Shown here: one piece after another, positions 35,411 to 44,181 of the stretch
How positions within the stretch are numbered: position 1 is the stretch's first letter
How the letters are laid out: each line of letters starts with the position of its first letter
Assembly: GCA_965230225.1 (NCBI GenBank)
Contig: CBDDKM010000001.1
Coordinates: 186,001-250,000 of the forward strand
Direction: 5' to 3'
DNA length: 64,000 nt
DNA from: CALSMU01 sp965230225
Lineage (GTDB): Bacteria > Bacteroidota > Bacteroidia > Flavobacteriales_D > Parvicellaceae
Made by a program: the position numbers and the translations under genes
Notes under the pieces: generated by a model
Databases searched by the model: none
Told to the model about the DNA's origin: nothing
What the model saw: only the letters and a program-made list of their open reading frames with translations

Positions 35411-37516
35411 ATGGCAAAAAGAGATTTAAAATACACAAGAAACATTGGAATTATGGCTCACGTTGATGCCGGTAAGACAACAACGACTGAGCGTATTCTT
35501 TATTACACGGGAGTTTCTCACAAAATTGGTGAGGTGCATGATGGTGCTGCAACCATGGACTGGATGGAGCAGGAGCAAGAAAGAGGGATTACTATTACCT
35601 CTGCTGCTACCACTGTATTCTGGAATTACAATGATGAAGAGTTCAAGATTAACATTATCGATACTCCTGGTCACGTTGACTTTACTGTTGAGGTAGAGCG
35701 TTCACTACGTGTATTAGATGGATCTGTTGCGTTGTTCTGTGCTTCTAGTGGAGTTGAGCCGCAATCAGAAACAGTTTGGAGACAAGCTGATAAATATAAA
35801 GTTCCAAGAATCGGATTCATTAACAAAATGGATAGAATTGGAGCTGACTTCTTTGGTTGTATTGAGCAAATTAAGGAGAGATTAGGGGCTAATCCTGTTC
35901 CTGTTACTATTCCGATTGGAGCAGAAGATGATTTCAAAGGAGTGGTTGATTTGATCAAAATGAAGGCGATCGTTTGGAACGATGAAACCAATGGAATGGA
36001 TTTCGACGTTTTGGATATTCCAGAAGATTTAGTTGATGAGGCTAACGAGTGGAAAGAGAAATTAGTTGAAGCTGTTGCCGAAAGCGATGAGTCTTTGATG
36101 GAGAAATTCTTTGAAGATCCAGATTCAATTACAGAAAGAGAAATGTTAGATGCAATTCGTGTATCTACAATTAATATGACTATCAATCCAATTATTTGTG
36201 GTTCTGCCTTTAAAAACAAAGGAGTTCAAACATTATTGGATTACGTAATGGAGTTCTTGCCTTCTCCACTTGATATTGGAGCTGTTGAAGGAACTGATAT
36301 GGATTCAGGTGAGCCTGCTACTAGAGAGCCTCAAAATTCTGAGCCAATGTCAGCATTAGCATTTAAAATTGCTACTGATCCTTTCGTAGGGCGTCTTTGT
36401 TTCTTCAGAATGTATTCTGGAGTTCTAAACGCAGGTTCTTATATTTTCAACCCAAGAACAGGGAAGAAAGAAAGAATCTCTAGAATTTTCCAAATGCACT
36501 CAAATAAGCAAAATGCTTTAGATAAAATCGAAGCTGGTGATATTGGTGCAGGTGTAGGATTTAAAGATATCCGTACCGGAGATACTCTTTGTGATGAAAA
36601 GAATCCAATCGTTCTTGAGTCTATGGAGTTCCCTGATCCGGTAATTGGAATTGCAATTGAGCCAAAAACTAAGGCAGATGTAGATAAAATGGGAATCGGG
36701 TTATCTAAACTTTCTGAAGAGGATCCAACTTTCCAAATCAAAACTGACGAAGATTCAGGTCAAACTATTATCTCAGGAATGGGAGAGCTTCACTTGGAAG
36801 TATTGATCGATCGTCTGAAAAGAGAATTCAAGGTTGAGGTAAATGAGGGAGCTCCTCAGGTTTCTTACAAAGAAGCTATTACTCAAGCTGCTGATCATAG
36901 AGAGGTTTATAAGAAACAATCTGGTGGACGTGGTAAATTCGCGGATATCGTTGTTAAAATTTCTCCTGCAGAAGAAGGTCAAACTGGACTGAAATTCATC
37001 AACAGTATTAAAGGTGGTAACGTTCCTAAAGAATATATCCCGTCTGTTGAGAAAGGATTTGAGCAAGCAATGAAGAATGGGGTTCTTGCTGGATATCCAA
37101 TGGATAGCATGCAAGTAGAGTTAGTTGATGGGTCTTTCCACGCAGTGGATTCTGATTCATTGTCTTTCGAGCTTTGTGCAAAAATGGCTTATAAAGCAGC
37201 GGCACCTAACTTAGGGGCAAAGATTCTTGAGCCAATCATGAAGTTGGAAGTAGTTACTCCAGAAGCCAATATGGGGGATGTAGTAGGTGACTTGAACAGA
37301 AGAAGAGGTCAAATCGACGGAATGGATGATAGAAACGGAGCTAAGGTTATTAAGGCGTTAGTACCACTTTCTGAAATGTTTGGATATGTTACTCAATTGA
37401 GAACAATTTCTTCTGGTCGTGCAACTTCTACAATGGAGTTCGGACACTATGCTGAATGTCCAAGAAATATTGCTGACGAAGTAATCGCTAAAGCAAAAGG
37501 AAAAGTAGAAGCTTAA
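35411..37516 (+). CDS. fusA: elongation factor G
   Basis: A 701-aa GTPase that drives translocation on the ribosome. The G1 loop 'AHVDAGKTTTTERIL' (17-31), the switch-region 'RGITITSAATT', the G3 'DTPGHVDFT' and the G4 'NKMD' are all intact. The C-terminal domain V contains 'GRATSTMEFGHYAECP'. Length matches a canonical factor. It is followed after 19 bases by rpsJ, with no tuf gene between, which is the Bacteroidota arrangement. Whether a second fusA-like paralogue exists cannot be told from here. Confidence 0.97.
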   Translation: MAKRDLKYTRNIGIMAHVDAGKTTTTERILYYTGVSHKIGEVHDGAATMDWMEQEQERGITITSAATTVFWNYNDEEFKINIIDTPGHVDFTVEVERSLRVLDGSVALFCASSGVEPQSETVWRQADKYKVPRIGFINKMDRIGADFFGCIEQIKERLGANPVPVTIPIGAEDDFKGVVDLIKMKAIVWNDETNGMDFDVLDIPEDLVDEANEWKEKLVEAVAESDESLMEKFFEDPDSITEREMLDAIRVSTINMTINPIICGSAFKNKGVQTLLDYVMEFLPSPLDIGAVEGTDMDSGEPATREPQNSEPMSALAFKIATDPFVGRLCFFRMYSGVLNAGSYIFNPRTGKKERISRIFQMHSNKQNALDKIEAGDIGAGVGFKDIRTGDTLCDEKNPIVLESMEFPDPVIGIAIEPKTKADVDKMGIGLSKLSEEDPTFQIKTDEDSGQTIISGMGELHLEVLIDRLKREFKVEVNEGAPQVSYKEAITQAADHREVYKKQSGGRGKFADIVVKISPAEEGQTGLKFINSIKGGNVPKEYIPSVEKGFEQAMKNGVLAGYPMDSMQVELVDGSFHAVDSDSLSFELCAKMAYKAAAPNLGAKILEPIMKLEVVTPEANMGDVVGDLNRRRGQIDGMDDRNGAKVIKALVPLSEMFGYVTQLRTISSGRATSTMEFGHYAECPRNIADEVIAKAKGKVEA

Positions 37517-37535
37517 TTGATATAAGGGATCGAAA

Positions 37536-37841
37536 ATGAATCAAAAAATTAGAATAAAGCTAAAATCATACGATCACAACTTGGTTGACAAGTCAGCTGA
37601 GAAGATTGTAAAGACTGTAAAGACAACTGGTGCTGTAGTTAGTGGGCCAATTCCACTTCCAACTCACAAAAGAATTTATACAGTATTGAGATCACCACAC
37701 GTAAACAAAAAGTCGCGTGAACAATTTCAGTTATGTTCATACAAAAGATTAATGGATATCTATAGCTCTTCTGCTAAGACCATTGATGCTTTGATGAAAT
37801 TGGAATTGCCAAGTGGTGTTGAAGTAGAAATTAAAGTGTAA
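37536..37841 (+). CDS. rpsJ: 30S ribosomal protein S10
   Basis: A 101-aa small-subunit head protein, also the NusE partner in transcription antitermination. 'RIKLKSYDHNLVDKSAEKIV' in parts and 'GPIPLPTHKRIYTVLRSPHVNKKSREQF' in parts are diagnostic. It directly follows fusA, so the S10 operon has no promoter gap and no room for an S10 leader attenuator of the gamma-proteobacterial kind. The upstream 19 bases include a purine-rich stretch (AAGGGATCGAAA) but no clear ribosome-binding site. Confidence 0.96.
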   Translation: MNQKIRIKLKSYDHNLVDKSAEKIVKTVKTTGAVVSGPIPLPTHKRIYTVLRSPHVNKKSREQFQLCSYKRLMDIYSSSAKTIDALMKLELPSGVEVEIKV

Positions 37842-37860
37842 TTATATAACGCTAAGCATT

Positions 37861-38475
37861 ATGGCTGGTATCATAGGAAAAAAGATAGGGATGACTAGCA
37901 TCTACAGTGCCGAGGGTAAGAATTTACCATGCACGCTGATTGAAGCTGGGCCTTGTGTGGTTACGCAAATCAAAACCAATGAAAAGGATGGTTACGAAGC
38001 TGTTCAGATTGGTTACGATGAGCGTAAGGAGAAAAACACTCCTGCACCATTGAAGGGTCACTTTAAGAAAGCAGGCACTAGCCCTAAGAAAAAGCTAGTA
38101 GAGTTTGACGGATTTGAAGACGTTAAACTAGGAGATGAAGTTACTGTTGAGATTTTCTCTGAAGGAGAATTTGTTGACGTAGTTGGAACCTCTAAAGGAA
38201 AAGGATTCCAGGGGGTAGTAAAAAGACACAACTTTAGAGGTGTTGGAGATGCTACTCACGGACAGCACAACAGAATGCGTGCTCCGGGATCTATCGGTGC
38301 GGCTTCGTACCCTGCTCGTGTTTTCAAAGGAATGAAAATGGGTGGGCAAACAGGAAACGCTCGAGTTAAACAAGGAAATCTTCAAGTAGTTAAAGTTCTT
38401 GCAGATCGCAACATTATCGTTGTTAAAGGATCTGTTCCAGGAGCTAAAGGTTCATACGTAATTGTTGAGAAATAA
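37861..38475 (+). CDS. rplC: 50S ribosomal protein L3
   Basis: A 204-aa early-assembly protein of the large subunit near the peptidyl-transferase centre. 'IIGKKIGMTSIYS' at the start, the central 'GKGFQGVVKRHNFRG' and 'THGQHNRMRAPGSIG' loop (about 120-150, including the Gln that is methylated in some bacteria) are visible. The stop overlaps the rplD start as TAATG at 38473-38477, implying translational coupling. Confidence 0.97.
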   Translation: MAGIIGKKIGMTSIYSAEGKNLPCTLIEAGPCVVTQIKTNEKDGYEAVQIGYDERKEKNTPAPLKGHFKKAGTSPKKKLVEFDGFEDVKLGDEVTVEIFSEGEFVDVVGTSKGKGFQGVVKRHNFRGVGDATHGQHNRMRAPGSIGAASYPARVFKGMKMGGQTGNARVKQGNLQVVKVLADRNIIVVKGSVPGAKGSYVIVEK

Positions 38476-39098
38476 TGGAAATATCAGTATATAACATAAG
38501 CGGAAAAGAGACTTCTAAGAAAGTTAGCTTGAGTGACGATATTTTCGGAATCGAGCCTAATGATCACGCAATCTATTTAGACGTGAAATTGTACTTGGCT
38601 AACCAACGTCAAGGAACTCACAAAGCTAAAGAAAGAGGAGAGATCACTGGAAGTACAAGAAAAATTAAGAAACAAAAAGGAACTGGTACTGCTCGTGCGG
38701 GTAGTATCAAAAATCCTTTGTTCAAAGGTGGAGGTAGAGTATTTGGACCAAAACCAAGAAACTATAGTTTCAAGTTGAATAAAAAACTTAGAAAAGTTGC
38801 ACGTAAGTCAGCGTTAAGTTACAAGGCAAAAGATAACAACATCATGGTATTGGAAGACTTCAGTTTTGAGGCTCCAAAAACTAAAGAATTTGTTAATGTT
38901 TTGAATAACCTGAAATTGAACGATACTAAAACCCTTTTCATCTTGGGAGAAGAAAACAAGAACGTTTATTTGTCTTCAAGAAATATTAAAGGAAACAAAG
39001 TAGTATCGGCTGACAGCATCAGTACTTACGATGTATTAAACGCAAACCAAGTAGTGATTGCTGAAAGTGCTATCTCTAAAATTGAAAACCTTTTTTAA
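38475..39098 (+). CDS. rplD: 50S ribosomal protein L4
   Basis: A 207-aa protein lining the nascent-peptide exit tunnel. The tunnel-loop segment 'KKQKGTGTARAGSIKNPLFKGGG' (about 57-79, in parts) matches the macrolide-sensitive type, with Lys-Gly-Thr-Gly intact. In E. coli L4 represses its own operon, but no equivalent leader exists here. The start codon overlaps the rplC stop by one base. The C-terminal half is more variable, as in other Bacteroidota. Confidence 0.96.
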   Translation: MEISVYNISGKETSKKVSLSDDIFGIEPNDHAIYLDVKLYLANQRQGTHKAKERGEITGSTRKIKKQKGTGTARAGSIKNPLFKGGGRVFGPKPRNYSFKLNKKLRKVARKSALSYKAKDNNIMVLEDFSFEAPKTKEFVNVLNNLKLNDTKTLFILGEENKNVYLSSRNIKGNKVVSADSISTYDVLNANQVVIAESAISKIENLF

Positions 39099-39110
39099 AG
39101 ATTTAAGAAG

Positions 39111-39407
39111 ATGAAAGGGATTATTCATAAGCCAATCTTAACTGAAAAAATGACTGTTTTAGGTGAAAAGCTAAACAGATATGGATTCATCGTTGACAAG
39201 AAAGCCAACAAGATTGAAATTAAGAACGCTATCGAGAAATTGTACGGAGTGGCAGTTGACTCTGTGAACACAATGAATTATGGTGGTGGAAAGAAAAAAA
39301 TGAAGTATACAAGTAAAGGAGTTGTTTTCCAAAGAAACGCTGCTTACAAAAAAGCGATTATCACCTTGGCTGAGGGAGATGTTATCGACTTGTATGAAAA
39401 CATTTAA
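39111..39407 (+). CDS. rplW: 50S ribosomal protein L23
   Basis: A 98-aa protein at the tunnel exit, the docking site for trigger factor and SRP. 'IHKPILTEKMTVL' and 'FIVDKKANKIEIKNAIEKLYGV' in parts match the family, as does the C-terminal 'KKAIITLAEGDVIDLYE'. It lies 12 bases after rplD and 19 before rplB in the standard S10 order. Confidence 0.95.
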   Translation: MKGIIHKPILTEKMTVLGEKLNRYGFIVDKKANKIEIKNAIEKLYGVAVDSVNTMNYGGGKKKMKYTSKGVVFQRNAAYKKAIITLAEGDVIDLYENI

Positions 39408-39426
39408 TTAGACAAACTGAATTAAA

Positions 39427-40251
39427 ATGGGATTAAGAAAATTAAAACCAATAACACCAGGACAACGTCACAAGATCGCTAGTGATTTTGCTGAAGTTAC
39501 TGCCAAAAAACCGGAGAAGTCTCTTGTAAAAGGGAAGACAAAAAACGGTGGTAGAAACAATACCGGTAAAATGACGATCAGAAACGTAGGTGGAGGTCAT
39601 AAACAAAAATTAAGAACTGTTGATTTCAAAAGAAATAAAGTAGGTATTCCTGCAACAGTTAAAACAATTGAATACGATCCAGGTCGTTCTGCAAGAATCG
39701 CATTATTGGCATACGCTGATGGAGAAAAACGTTACATCGTTGCTCCTGAAGGGTTAACAGTAGGTCAAAAAATCGTTTCGGGAAAAGATGCTACTCCTGA
39801 AGTAGGAAATGCAATGTTCTTAGCAGATATTCCACTTGGAACAATTATACATAACATTGAGATGCAACCTGGAAAAGGTGGTGCTATCGCAAGAAGTGCA
39901 GGTTCTTTCGCTCAGCTTAACGCAAGAGATGGAAAATATGCAATTATCAAACTTCCTTCCGGAGAGGTAAGAATGATTCTAACTACTTGTATGGCTACCA
40001 TTGGGTCTGTTTCTAATGGAGAACACAGTCTTACTAGATCTGGTAAAGCAGGTAGATCAAGATGGTTAGGAAGAAGACCTCGAGTTAGAGGTGTAGCTAT
40101 GAACCCAGTTGATCACCCAATGGGTGGTGGTGAAGGTAAATCTTCAGGAGGGCACCCAAGATCAAGAACTGGATTACCGGCAAAAGGATTTAAAACTAGA
40201 AGTAAAACTAAAGCTTCAAATCGATTCATTATCGATAGAAGAAAGAAATAA
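39427..40251 (+). CDS. rplB: 50S ribosomal protein L2
   Basis: A 274-aa protein needed for subunit association and peptidyl transfer. Diagnostic features are 'GGRNNTGKMTIRNVGGGHK' (about 39-57), the RNA-binding domain with 'VKTIEYDPGRSARIALLAY', and the C-terminal 'MNPVDHPMGGGEGKSSGGHP' with the conserved His. The protein is full length. The gap to rpsS is seven bases, one of the tightest non-overlapping junctions in the cluster. Confidence 0.97.
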   Translation: MGLRKLKPITPGQRHKIASDFAEVTAKKPEKSLVKGKTKNGGRNNTGKMTIRNVGGGHKQKLRTVDFKRNKVGIPATVKTIEYDPGRSARIALLAYADGEKRYIVAPEGLTVGQKIVSGKDATPEVGNAMFLADIPLGTIIHNIEMQPGKGGAIARSAGSFAQLNARDGKYAIIKLPSGEVRMILTTCMATIGSVSNGEHSLTRSGKAGRSRWLGRRPRVRGVAMNPVDHPMGGGEGKSSGGHPRSRTGLPAKGFKTRSKTKASNRFIIDRRKK

Positions 40252-40258
40252 TTGAGAA

Positions 40259-40537
40259 ATGGCTAGATCGTTAAAAAAACCTCCATTTGTTCATTACAAA
40301 CTTTTAAAGAGAGTTGATGATGCTCAGGAGTCAGGAAGTAAATCTGTGATCAAGACTTGGTCAAGATCATCAACCATTACTCCAGATTTCGTTGGACTTA
40401 CTATTGCAGTTTACAATGGAAAGAAATTCATCCCAGTATATGTTACTGAAAACATGGTTGGGCATAAATTAGGAGAATTCGCTCCAACACGTAACTACAG
40501 AGGTCACGGAGGTAAAAAAGATAAAGGCAGACGTTAG
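40259..40537 (+). CDS. rpsS: 30S ribosomal protein S19
   Basis: A 92-aa small-subunit head protein that contacts S13 and the A-site tRNA. 'MARSLKKPPFVHYKLLKRV', 'TWSRSSTITPDFVGLTIAVYNG' in parts, and 'EFAPTRNYRGHG' are characteristic. Full length. It precedes rplV by 25 bases, as in other S10 operons. Confidence 0.96.
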   Translation: MARSLKKPPFVHYKLLKRVDDAQESGSKSVIKTWSRSSTITPDFVGLTIAVYNGKKFIPVYVTENMVGHKLGEFAPTRNYRGHGGKKDKGRR

Positions 40538-40562
40538 AACTGGCTTATAAAAAGTTAAAGAA

Positions 40563-40958
40563 ATGGGTGCTAGAAAAAGAAATACAGCAGAACAAAGAAA
40601 GGAAGCCAAGAAAACTGTAGCTATTGCTAAGTTGAATGGTGTTCCTACCTCTCCTAGAAAAATGAGATTACTTGCTGATCTTGTAAGAGGTGAGAATATT
40701 TACACTGCATTGAACATGCTAAAATTTAGCCCGAAAGAGGCTTCAAGAAGCATGGAAAAACTTTTACTTTCTGCTATCAATAACTGGGAGCAGAAAAACG
40801 AAGGAGCTGATGCTACGGCAGCAGATCTTATCGTAAAAGAAGTTTACGTTGACAGTGGAAGAATGCTAAAAAGAGTGCAACCAGCTCCACAAGGAAGAGC
40901 GCACAGAATTAGAAAAAGATCAAACCACGTTACTATCATTGTTGATAGTGCTAAATAG
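40563..40958 (+). CDS. rplV: 50S ribosomal protein L22
   Basis: A 131-aa protein whose long beta-hairpin reaches into the exit tunnel. The N-terminal ~15 residues are a Lys/Arg-rich extension (ARKRNTAEQRKEAKK). The core begins 'GVPTSPRKMRLLADLVRGE', and the hairpin is 'RMLKRVQPAPQGRAHRIRKR' (about 99-118), without the deletions that give macrolide resistance. It starts 25 bases after rpsS and ends eight bases before rpsC. Confidence 0.95.
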   Translation: MGARKRNTAEQRKEAKKTVAIAKLNGVPTSPRKMRLLADLVRGENIYTALNMLKFSPKEASRSMEKLLLSAINNWEQKNEGADATAADLIVKEVYVDSGRMLKRVQPAPQGRAHRIRKRSNHVTIIVDSAK

Positions 40959-40966
40959 TTGAGTTA

Positions 40967-41674
40967 ATGGGACAAAAAACTAATCCGATAGGAAACAGAT
41001 TAGGTTACATCAAAGGATGGGAATCGAACTGGTACGGTGGAAAAAATTACACCGAAAAATTAGTTGAAGACAACAAAATCAGAAAGTATCTGAAAACTCG
41101 TCTTCGTAAAGCCAGTGTATCTAGAATCATTATCGAAAGAACACTTAAATTGGTAACTGTTACTATTAATACAGCTCGTCCAGGTGTGATCATTGGAAAA
41201 GGTGGTTCTGAGGTTGATAAATTGAAAGAAGAGTTGAAGAAACTAACTAACAAGGAAGTTCAAATCAACATTTTTGAAATTAAAAGACCTGAGCTTGATG
41301 CTCAATTGGTAGCTGATAGTATTGCACGTCAAATCGAAGCAAGAATTTCTTATAGAAGAGCAATCAAAATGGCTGTTGCCTCTACTATGAGAATGGGAGC
41401 TGAAGGAATTAAGGTGAAAATTTCAGGTAGGTTAAATGGAGCTGAGATGGCTCGTAATGAGACTTACAAAGATGGAAGAACTCCTTTGCACACTTTCAGA
41501 GCAGATATCGATTATGCATTAGGTGAAGCACTTACTACTTACGGATTGATCGGAGTAAAAGTATGGATCTGTAAAGGAGAAGTGTACGGTAAAAGAGATT
41601 TATCACCAAACTTTGGAATGGCTAAGAAATCTGGTGGTAAAGGATCAGGATCTAAGCACAGAAGAAGAAATTAA
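40967..41674 (+). CDS. rpsC: 30S ribosomal protein S3
   Basis: A 235-aa protein at the mRNA entry channel with helicase-like function. The N-terminal 'GQKTNPIGNRLGYIKGWESN' in parts, the KH domain with 'RPGVIIGKGGSEVDKLKEEL', and the C-terminal domain with 'GRLNGAEMARNETYKDGRTPLHT' in parts are intact. The Gly-Lys-Gly-Gly loop of the KH motif is present. It ends in a Gly/Lys/Arg-rich tail. Confidence 0.96.
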   Translation: MGQKTNPIGNRLGYIKGWESNWYGGKNYTEKLVEDNKIRKYLKTRLRKASVSRIIIERTLKLVTVTINTARPGVIIGKGGSEVDKLKEELKKLTNKEVQINIFEIKRPELDAQLVADSIARQIEARISYRRAIKMAVASTMRMGAEGIKVKISGRLNGAEMARNETYKDGRTPLHTFRADIDYALGEALTTYGLIGVKVWICKGEVYGKRDLSPNFGMAKKSGGKGSGSKHRRRN

Positions 41675-41700
41675 GAAGCTTAAAAGTAAAGAGTTGAATC

Positions 41701-42123
41701 ATGTTACAACCGAAAAGAACAAAATTTAGAAAACAGCAAAAAGGAAGAATGAAAGGGAATGCCCAAAGAGGTAGTCAAATCGCTTTCGGATCTTTCGCTA
41801 TCAAGACTTTGGATGAGGCGTTTATCACTTCTCGTCAGATCGAAGCTGCTCGTATTGCTGTAACTAGATATATGAAAAGACAAGGGAAAGTTTGGATTAG
41901 AATCTTCCCAGACAAACCAATGACATCTAAACCAGCAGAGGTAAGGATGGGTAAAGGTAAAGGAGCTCCTAGTCACTGGGTAGCACCTGTTAAACCTGGT
42001 AGAATTATGTTTGAGTGTGACGGTGTACCTTTCGAAATCGCAAAAGAAGCGATGAGATTAGCTGCTCAGAAGTTACCGGTAAGAACAAAATTTGTGGTTC
42101 GTAACGACTACGTTGAAAACTAA
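41701..42123 (+). CDS. rplP: 50S ribosomal protein L16
   Basis: A 140-aa protein that positions the A-site and P-site tRNAs on the large subunit. 'MLQPKRTKFRKQQKGRMKGNA' in parts, 'RIFPDKPMTSKPAEVRMGKGKG' in parts, and 'PVKPGRIMFECDGV' are family signatures. The Arg that is hydroxylated by YcfD in gamma-proteobacteria lies in the 'VRMGKG' loop. rpmC follows after five bases. Confidence 0.96.
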   Translation: MLQPKRTKFRKQQKGRMKGNAQRGSQIAFGSFAIKTLDEAFITSRQIEAARIAVTRYMKRQGKVWIRIFPDKPMTSKPAEVRMGKGKGAPSHWVAPVKPGRIMFECDGVPFEIAKEAMRLAAQKLPVRTKFVVRNDYVEN

Positions 42124-42128
42124 TTAAG

Positions 42129-42329
42129 ATGAAAGCATCAGAAATTAAAGAATTATCTCAGGAAGATTTGGTTGAGAAATTAGCTGAAAACCAGGCGACT
42201 TTGAATAAGGTGAAAATCAATCACAAAGTTGCTGAAAGCGAAAACCCAATCGAGATCAGAAAGATTCGTAGAGATGTTGCGAGACTAAAGACTGAGTTAA
42301 GAAGTAGAGAACTTCAAGCTAACAAGTAA
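42129..42329 (+). CDS. rpmC: 50S ribosomal protein L29
   Basis: A 66-aa helical-hairpin protein near the tunnel exit. 'MKASEIKELSQEDLVEKLAE' and the C-terminal 'IRKIRRDVARLKTELRSREL' are typical. It is flanked by rplP (five bases) and rpsQ (eight bases), the usual spc/S10 arrangement. Confidence 0.93.
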   Translation: MKASEIKELSQEDLVEKLAENQATLNKVKINHKVAESENPIEIRKIRRDVARLKTELRSRELQANK

Positions 42330-42337
42330 ATAAAGCG

Positions 42338-42589
42338 ATGAGAAACTTAAGAAAAGAAAGAATTGGGGTGGTAACCAGTAACAAAATGGAGAAATCCATT
42401 ACTGTTATGGTTGAACGTAGAGTAAAGCACCCTAAATACGGAAAGTTCGTTAAGAAGTCCACCAAATTCGTTGCTCACGATGAAAAAAATGATTGTAACG
42501 AAGGGGATACCGTTCGTATCATGGAAACTCGTCCGTTGAGTAAAAGAAAATGTTGGAGATTAGTTGAAATTATCGAAAGAGCTAAATAA
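42338..42589 (+). CDS. rpsQ: 30S ribosomal protein S17
   Basis: An 83-aa OB-fold 16S rRNA-binding protein. 'KERIGVVTSNKMEKSITVMVER' in parts, 'HPKYGKFVKKSTKFVAHDE' and 'METRPLSKRKCWRLVEI' match the family. It is the last gene before the spc-type block begins with rplN ten bases downstream, without a visible promoter between. Confidence 0.95.
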   Translation: MRNLRKERIGVVTSNKMEKSITVMVERRVKHPKYGKFVKKSTKFVAHDEKNDCNEGDTVRIMETRPLSKRKCWRLVEIIERAK

Positions 42590-42598
42590 TAATTTACA

Positions 42599-42967
42599 AT
42601 GGTACAACAGGAAAGTAGACTTTCAGTAGCAGATAATAGCGGAGCTAAAGAAGTTCTTGTAATACGTGTATTAGGAGGAACAAAGAGACGTTATGCTTCT
42701 GTAGGTGATAAAGTTGTTGTTACAGTTAAAGATGCAATGCCTTCTGGAAACATTAAGAAGGGAGCAGTATCTACAGCTGTAGTAGTAAGAACGAAAAAAG
42801 AAGTAAGAAGAAACGATGGTTCTTATATCAGATTTGATGATAATGCCGTAGTTCTTCTAAATGCTGGTGGTGAAATGAGAGGTACTCGTATTTTCGGACC
42901 AGTTGCAAGAGAGTTAAGAGAAAAGCAATTCATGAAGATTGTTTCTTTAGCTCCAGAAGTATTATAA
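42599..42967 (+). CDS. rplN: 50S ribosomal protein L14
   Basis: A 122-aa protein at the subunit interface and the docking site of the RsfS silencing factor. It opens 'MVQQESRLSVADNSGAKEVL', contains 'GDKVVVTVKDAMPSGNIKKG' and ends 'REKQFMKIVSLAPEVL'. Full length and highly conserved. Confidence 0.97.
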   Translation: MVQQESRLSVADNSGAKEVLVIRVLGGTKRRYASVGDKVVVTVKDAMPSGNIKKGAVSTAVVVRTKKEVRRNDGSYIRFDDNAVVLLNAGGEMRGTRIFGPVARELREKQFMKIVSLAPEVL

Positions 42968-42991
42968 AATAAAGAAATTAAGATTTTTGTT

Positions 42992-43321
42992 ATGCAAACT
43001 AAATTTAAGATCAAAAAAGGAGATACAGTGAAGGTTATTGCTGGTGCTGCTAGTGGTCAAACCGGATCCGTATTGGACATTGATCGTAAAAACCAGAGGG
43101 TTTTTATTGAAGGTTTAAGTGTAGTCAACAAAAAACACGTTCGACCACAAACCGATAAAGCCAACCCAGATGGTGGGATTATCGAAAAAGATAGAAGCAT
43201 TCACATTTCAAATGTGGCTTTGGTAGACAGTAAAGGAAACCCTTCTAGGGTAGGACGTAAATTAGATGAGAACGGGAAACTTGTTCGATTCACAAAAACC
43301 GACGGGGAGGTAATTAAGTAA
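42992..43321 (+). CDS. rplX: 50S ribosomal protein L24
   Basis: A 109-aa assembly initiator with a KOW motif ('IKKGDTVKVIAGAASGQTGSV', about residues 7-27). 'RVFIEGLSVVNKKHVRP' and 'EKDRSIHISNVALVDSKG' are typical. The stop TAA shares its last base with the rplE ATG, giving strict translational coupling. Confidence 0.95.
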   Translation: MQTKFKIKKGDTVKVIAGAASGQTGSVLDIDRKNQRVFIEGLSVVNKKHVRPQTDKANPDGGIIEKDRSIHISNVALVDSKGNPSRVGRKLDENGKLVRFTKTDGEVIK

Positions 43322-43869
43322 TGAGCTATCAACCAAGATTAAGAGAGCAATATAAGAACGAGGTAGTTCCGGCTCTTCAGGAAAAATTCGGGTACAAGTC
43401 AATTATGCAAGTACCAAAGATTGAAAAGATCGTAATCAGCCAGGGTGTTGGTGATGCGGTGGCTGACAAGAAATTAGTAGTTAATTCTGCTGAGGAATTG
43501 TCTATCATCGCTGGTCAGAAAGCATTGGTGGTTAACTCAAGAAAAGATATCTCTAACTTCAAATTACGTAAAGGAATGCCAATTGGTACTAAAGTAACTT
43601 TACGTAGAGAGAGAATGTACGAGTTTTTGGACCGTTTGATTGCAGTTGCACTTCCAAGAACCAGAGATTTTCAAGGTGTAAAAACCAAAGGAGATGGTAG
43701 AGGAAACTTCACAATTGGAGTTACCGAGCACATTATCTTCCCTGAAATCGATATTGATAAAGTAAACAGAATAGTAGGAATGGATATTACCTTCGTTACT
43801 TCGGCTAATACAAACGAAGAAGGTAGAGCTCTTTTAGAAGCATTCGGATTCCCATTCGCAAAAAAATAA
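43321..43869 (+). CDS. rplE: 50S ribosomal protein L5
   Basis: A 182-aa 5S rRNA-binding protein of the central protuberance. 'VPKIEKIVISQGVGDAVADKK' in parts, 'RKGMPIGTKVTLRRERMYEFL' in parts, and the C-terminal 'DIDKVNRIVGMDITFVTSA' in parts are diagnostic. It overlaps rplX by one base and is followed by rpsN after six bases. Confidence 0.96.
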   Translation: MSYQPRLREQYKNEVVPALQEKFGYKSIMQVPKIEKIVISQGVGDAVADKKLVVNSAEELSIIAGQKALVVNSRKDISNFKLRKGMPIGTKVTLRRERMYEFLDRLIAVALPRTRDFQGVKTKGDGRGNFTIGVTEHIIFPEIDIDKVNRIVGMDITFVTSANTNEEGRALLEAFGFPFAKK

Positions 43870-43875
43870 GAAGAC

Positions 43876-44163
43876 ATGGCAAAAGAATCAATGAAAGCTA
43901 GAGAGCGTAAAAGAGAAAAACTTGCCGCTCGTTATGCAGAAAAGAGAGCAGAACTAAGAAAAGCTGCTAATGAAGGTGATTGGGATGCAATGTTAGCGTT
44001 ACAGAAGCTTCCTAAGAACTCAATGGAAATTAGAAAACACAACAGATGTCAGTTAACTGGTCGTCCAAGAGGATACATGAGACAATTTGGAATTTCTCGT
44101 GTAACTTTTAGAGAAATGGCCGTAGCTGGAAAGATTCCAGGTGTAACTAAAGCTAGTTGGTAA
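43876..44163 (+). CDS. rpsN: 30S ribosomal protein S14, zinc-independent form
   Basis: A 95-aa small-subunit head protein. This is the long form with an N-terminal helical region and only one Cys in 'HNRCQLTGRPRGYMRQFGIS'. The two CxxC pairs of the short zinc-binding paralogue are absent, so it should not need zinc. The C-terminal 'REMAVAGKIPGVTKASW' is canonical. It lies in the standard place between rplE and rpsH. Confidence 0.96.
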   Translation: MAKESMKARERKREKLAARYAEKRAELRKAANEGDWDAMLALQKLPKNSMEIRKHNRCQLTGRPRGYMRQFGISRVTFREMAVAGKIPGVTKASW

Positions 44164-44181
44164 ACATTAGAAATTGAAATC

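Noticed and set aside
35671..36219. Long open frame (182 codons) antisense to fusA
   Set aside because: It is a shadow of the strongly biased fusA codons, with no family-like motifs and low-complexity Ser/Thr composition. The same applies to the other antisense frames over ribosomal genes.
37517..37535. Possible S10-operon leader regulated by L4
   Set aside because: Only 19 bases separate fusA and rpsJ, too short for the known attenuator, and no hairpin is visible.
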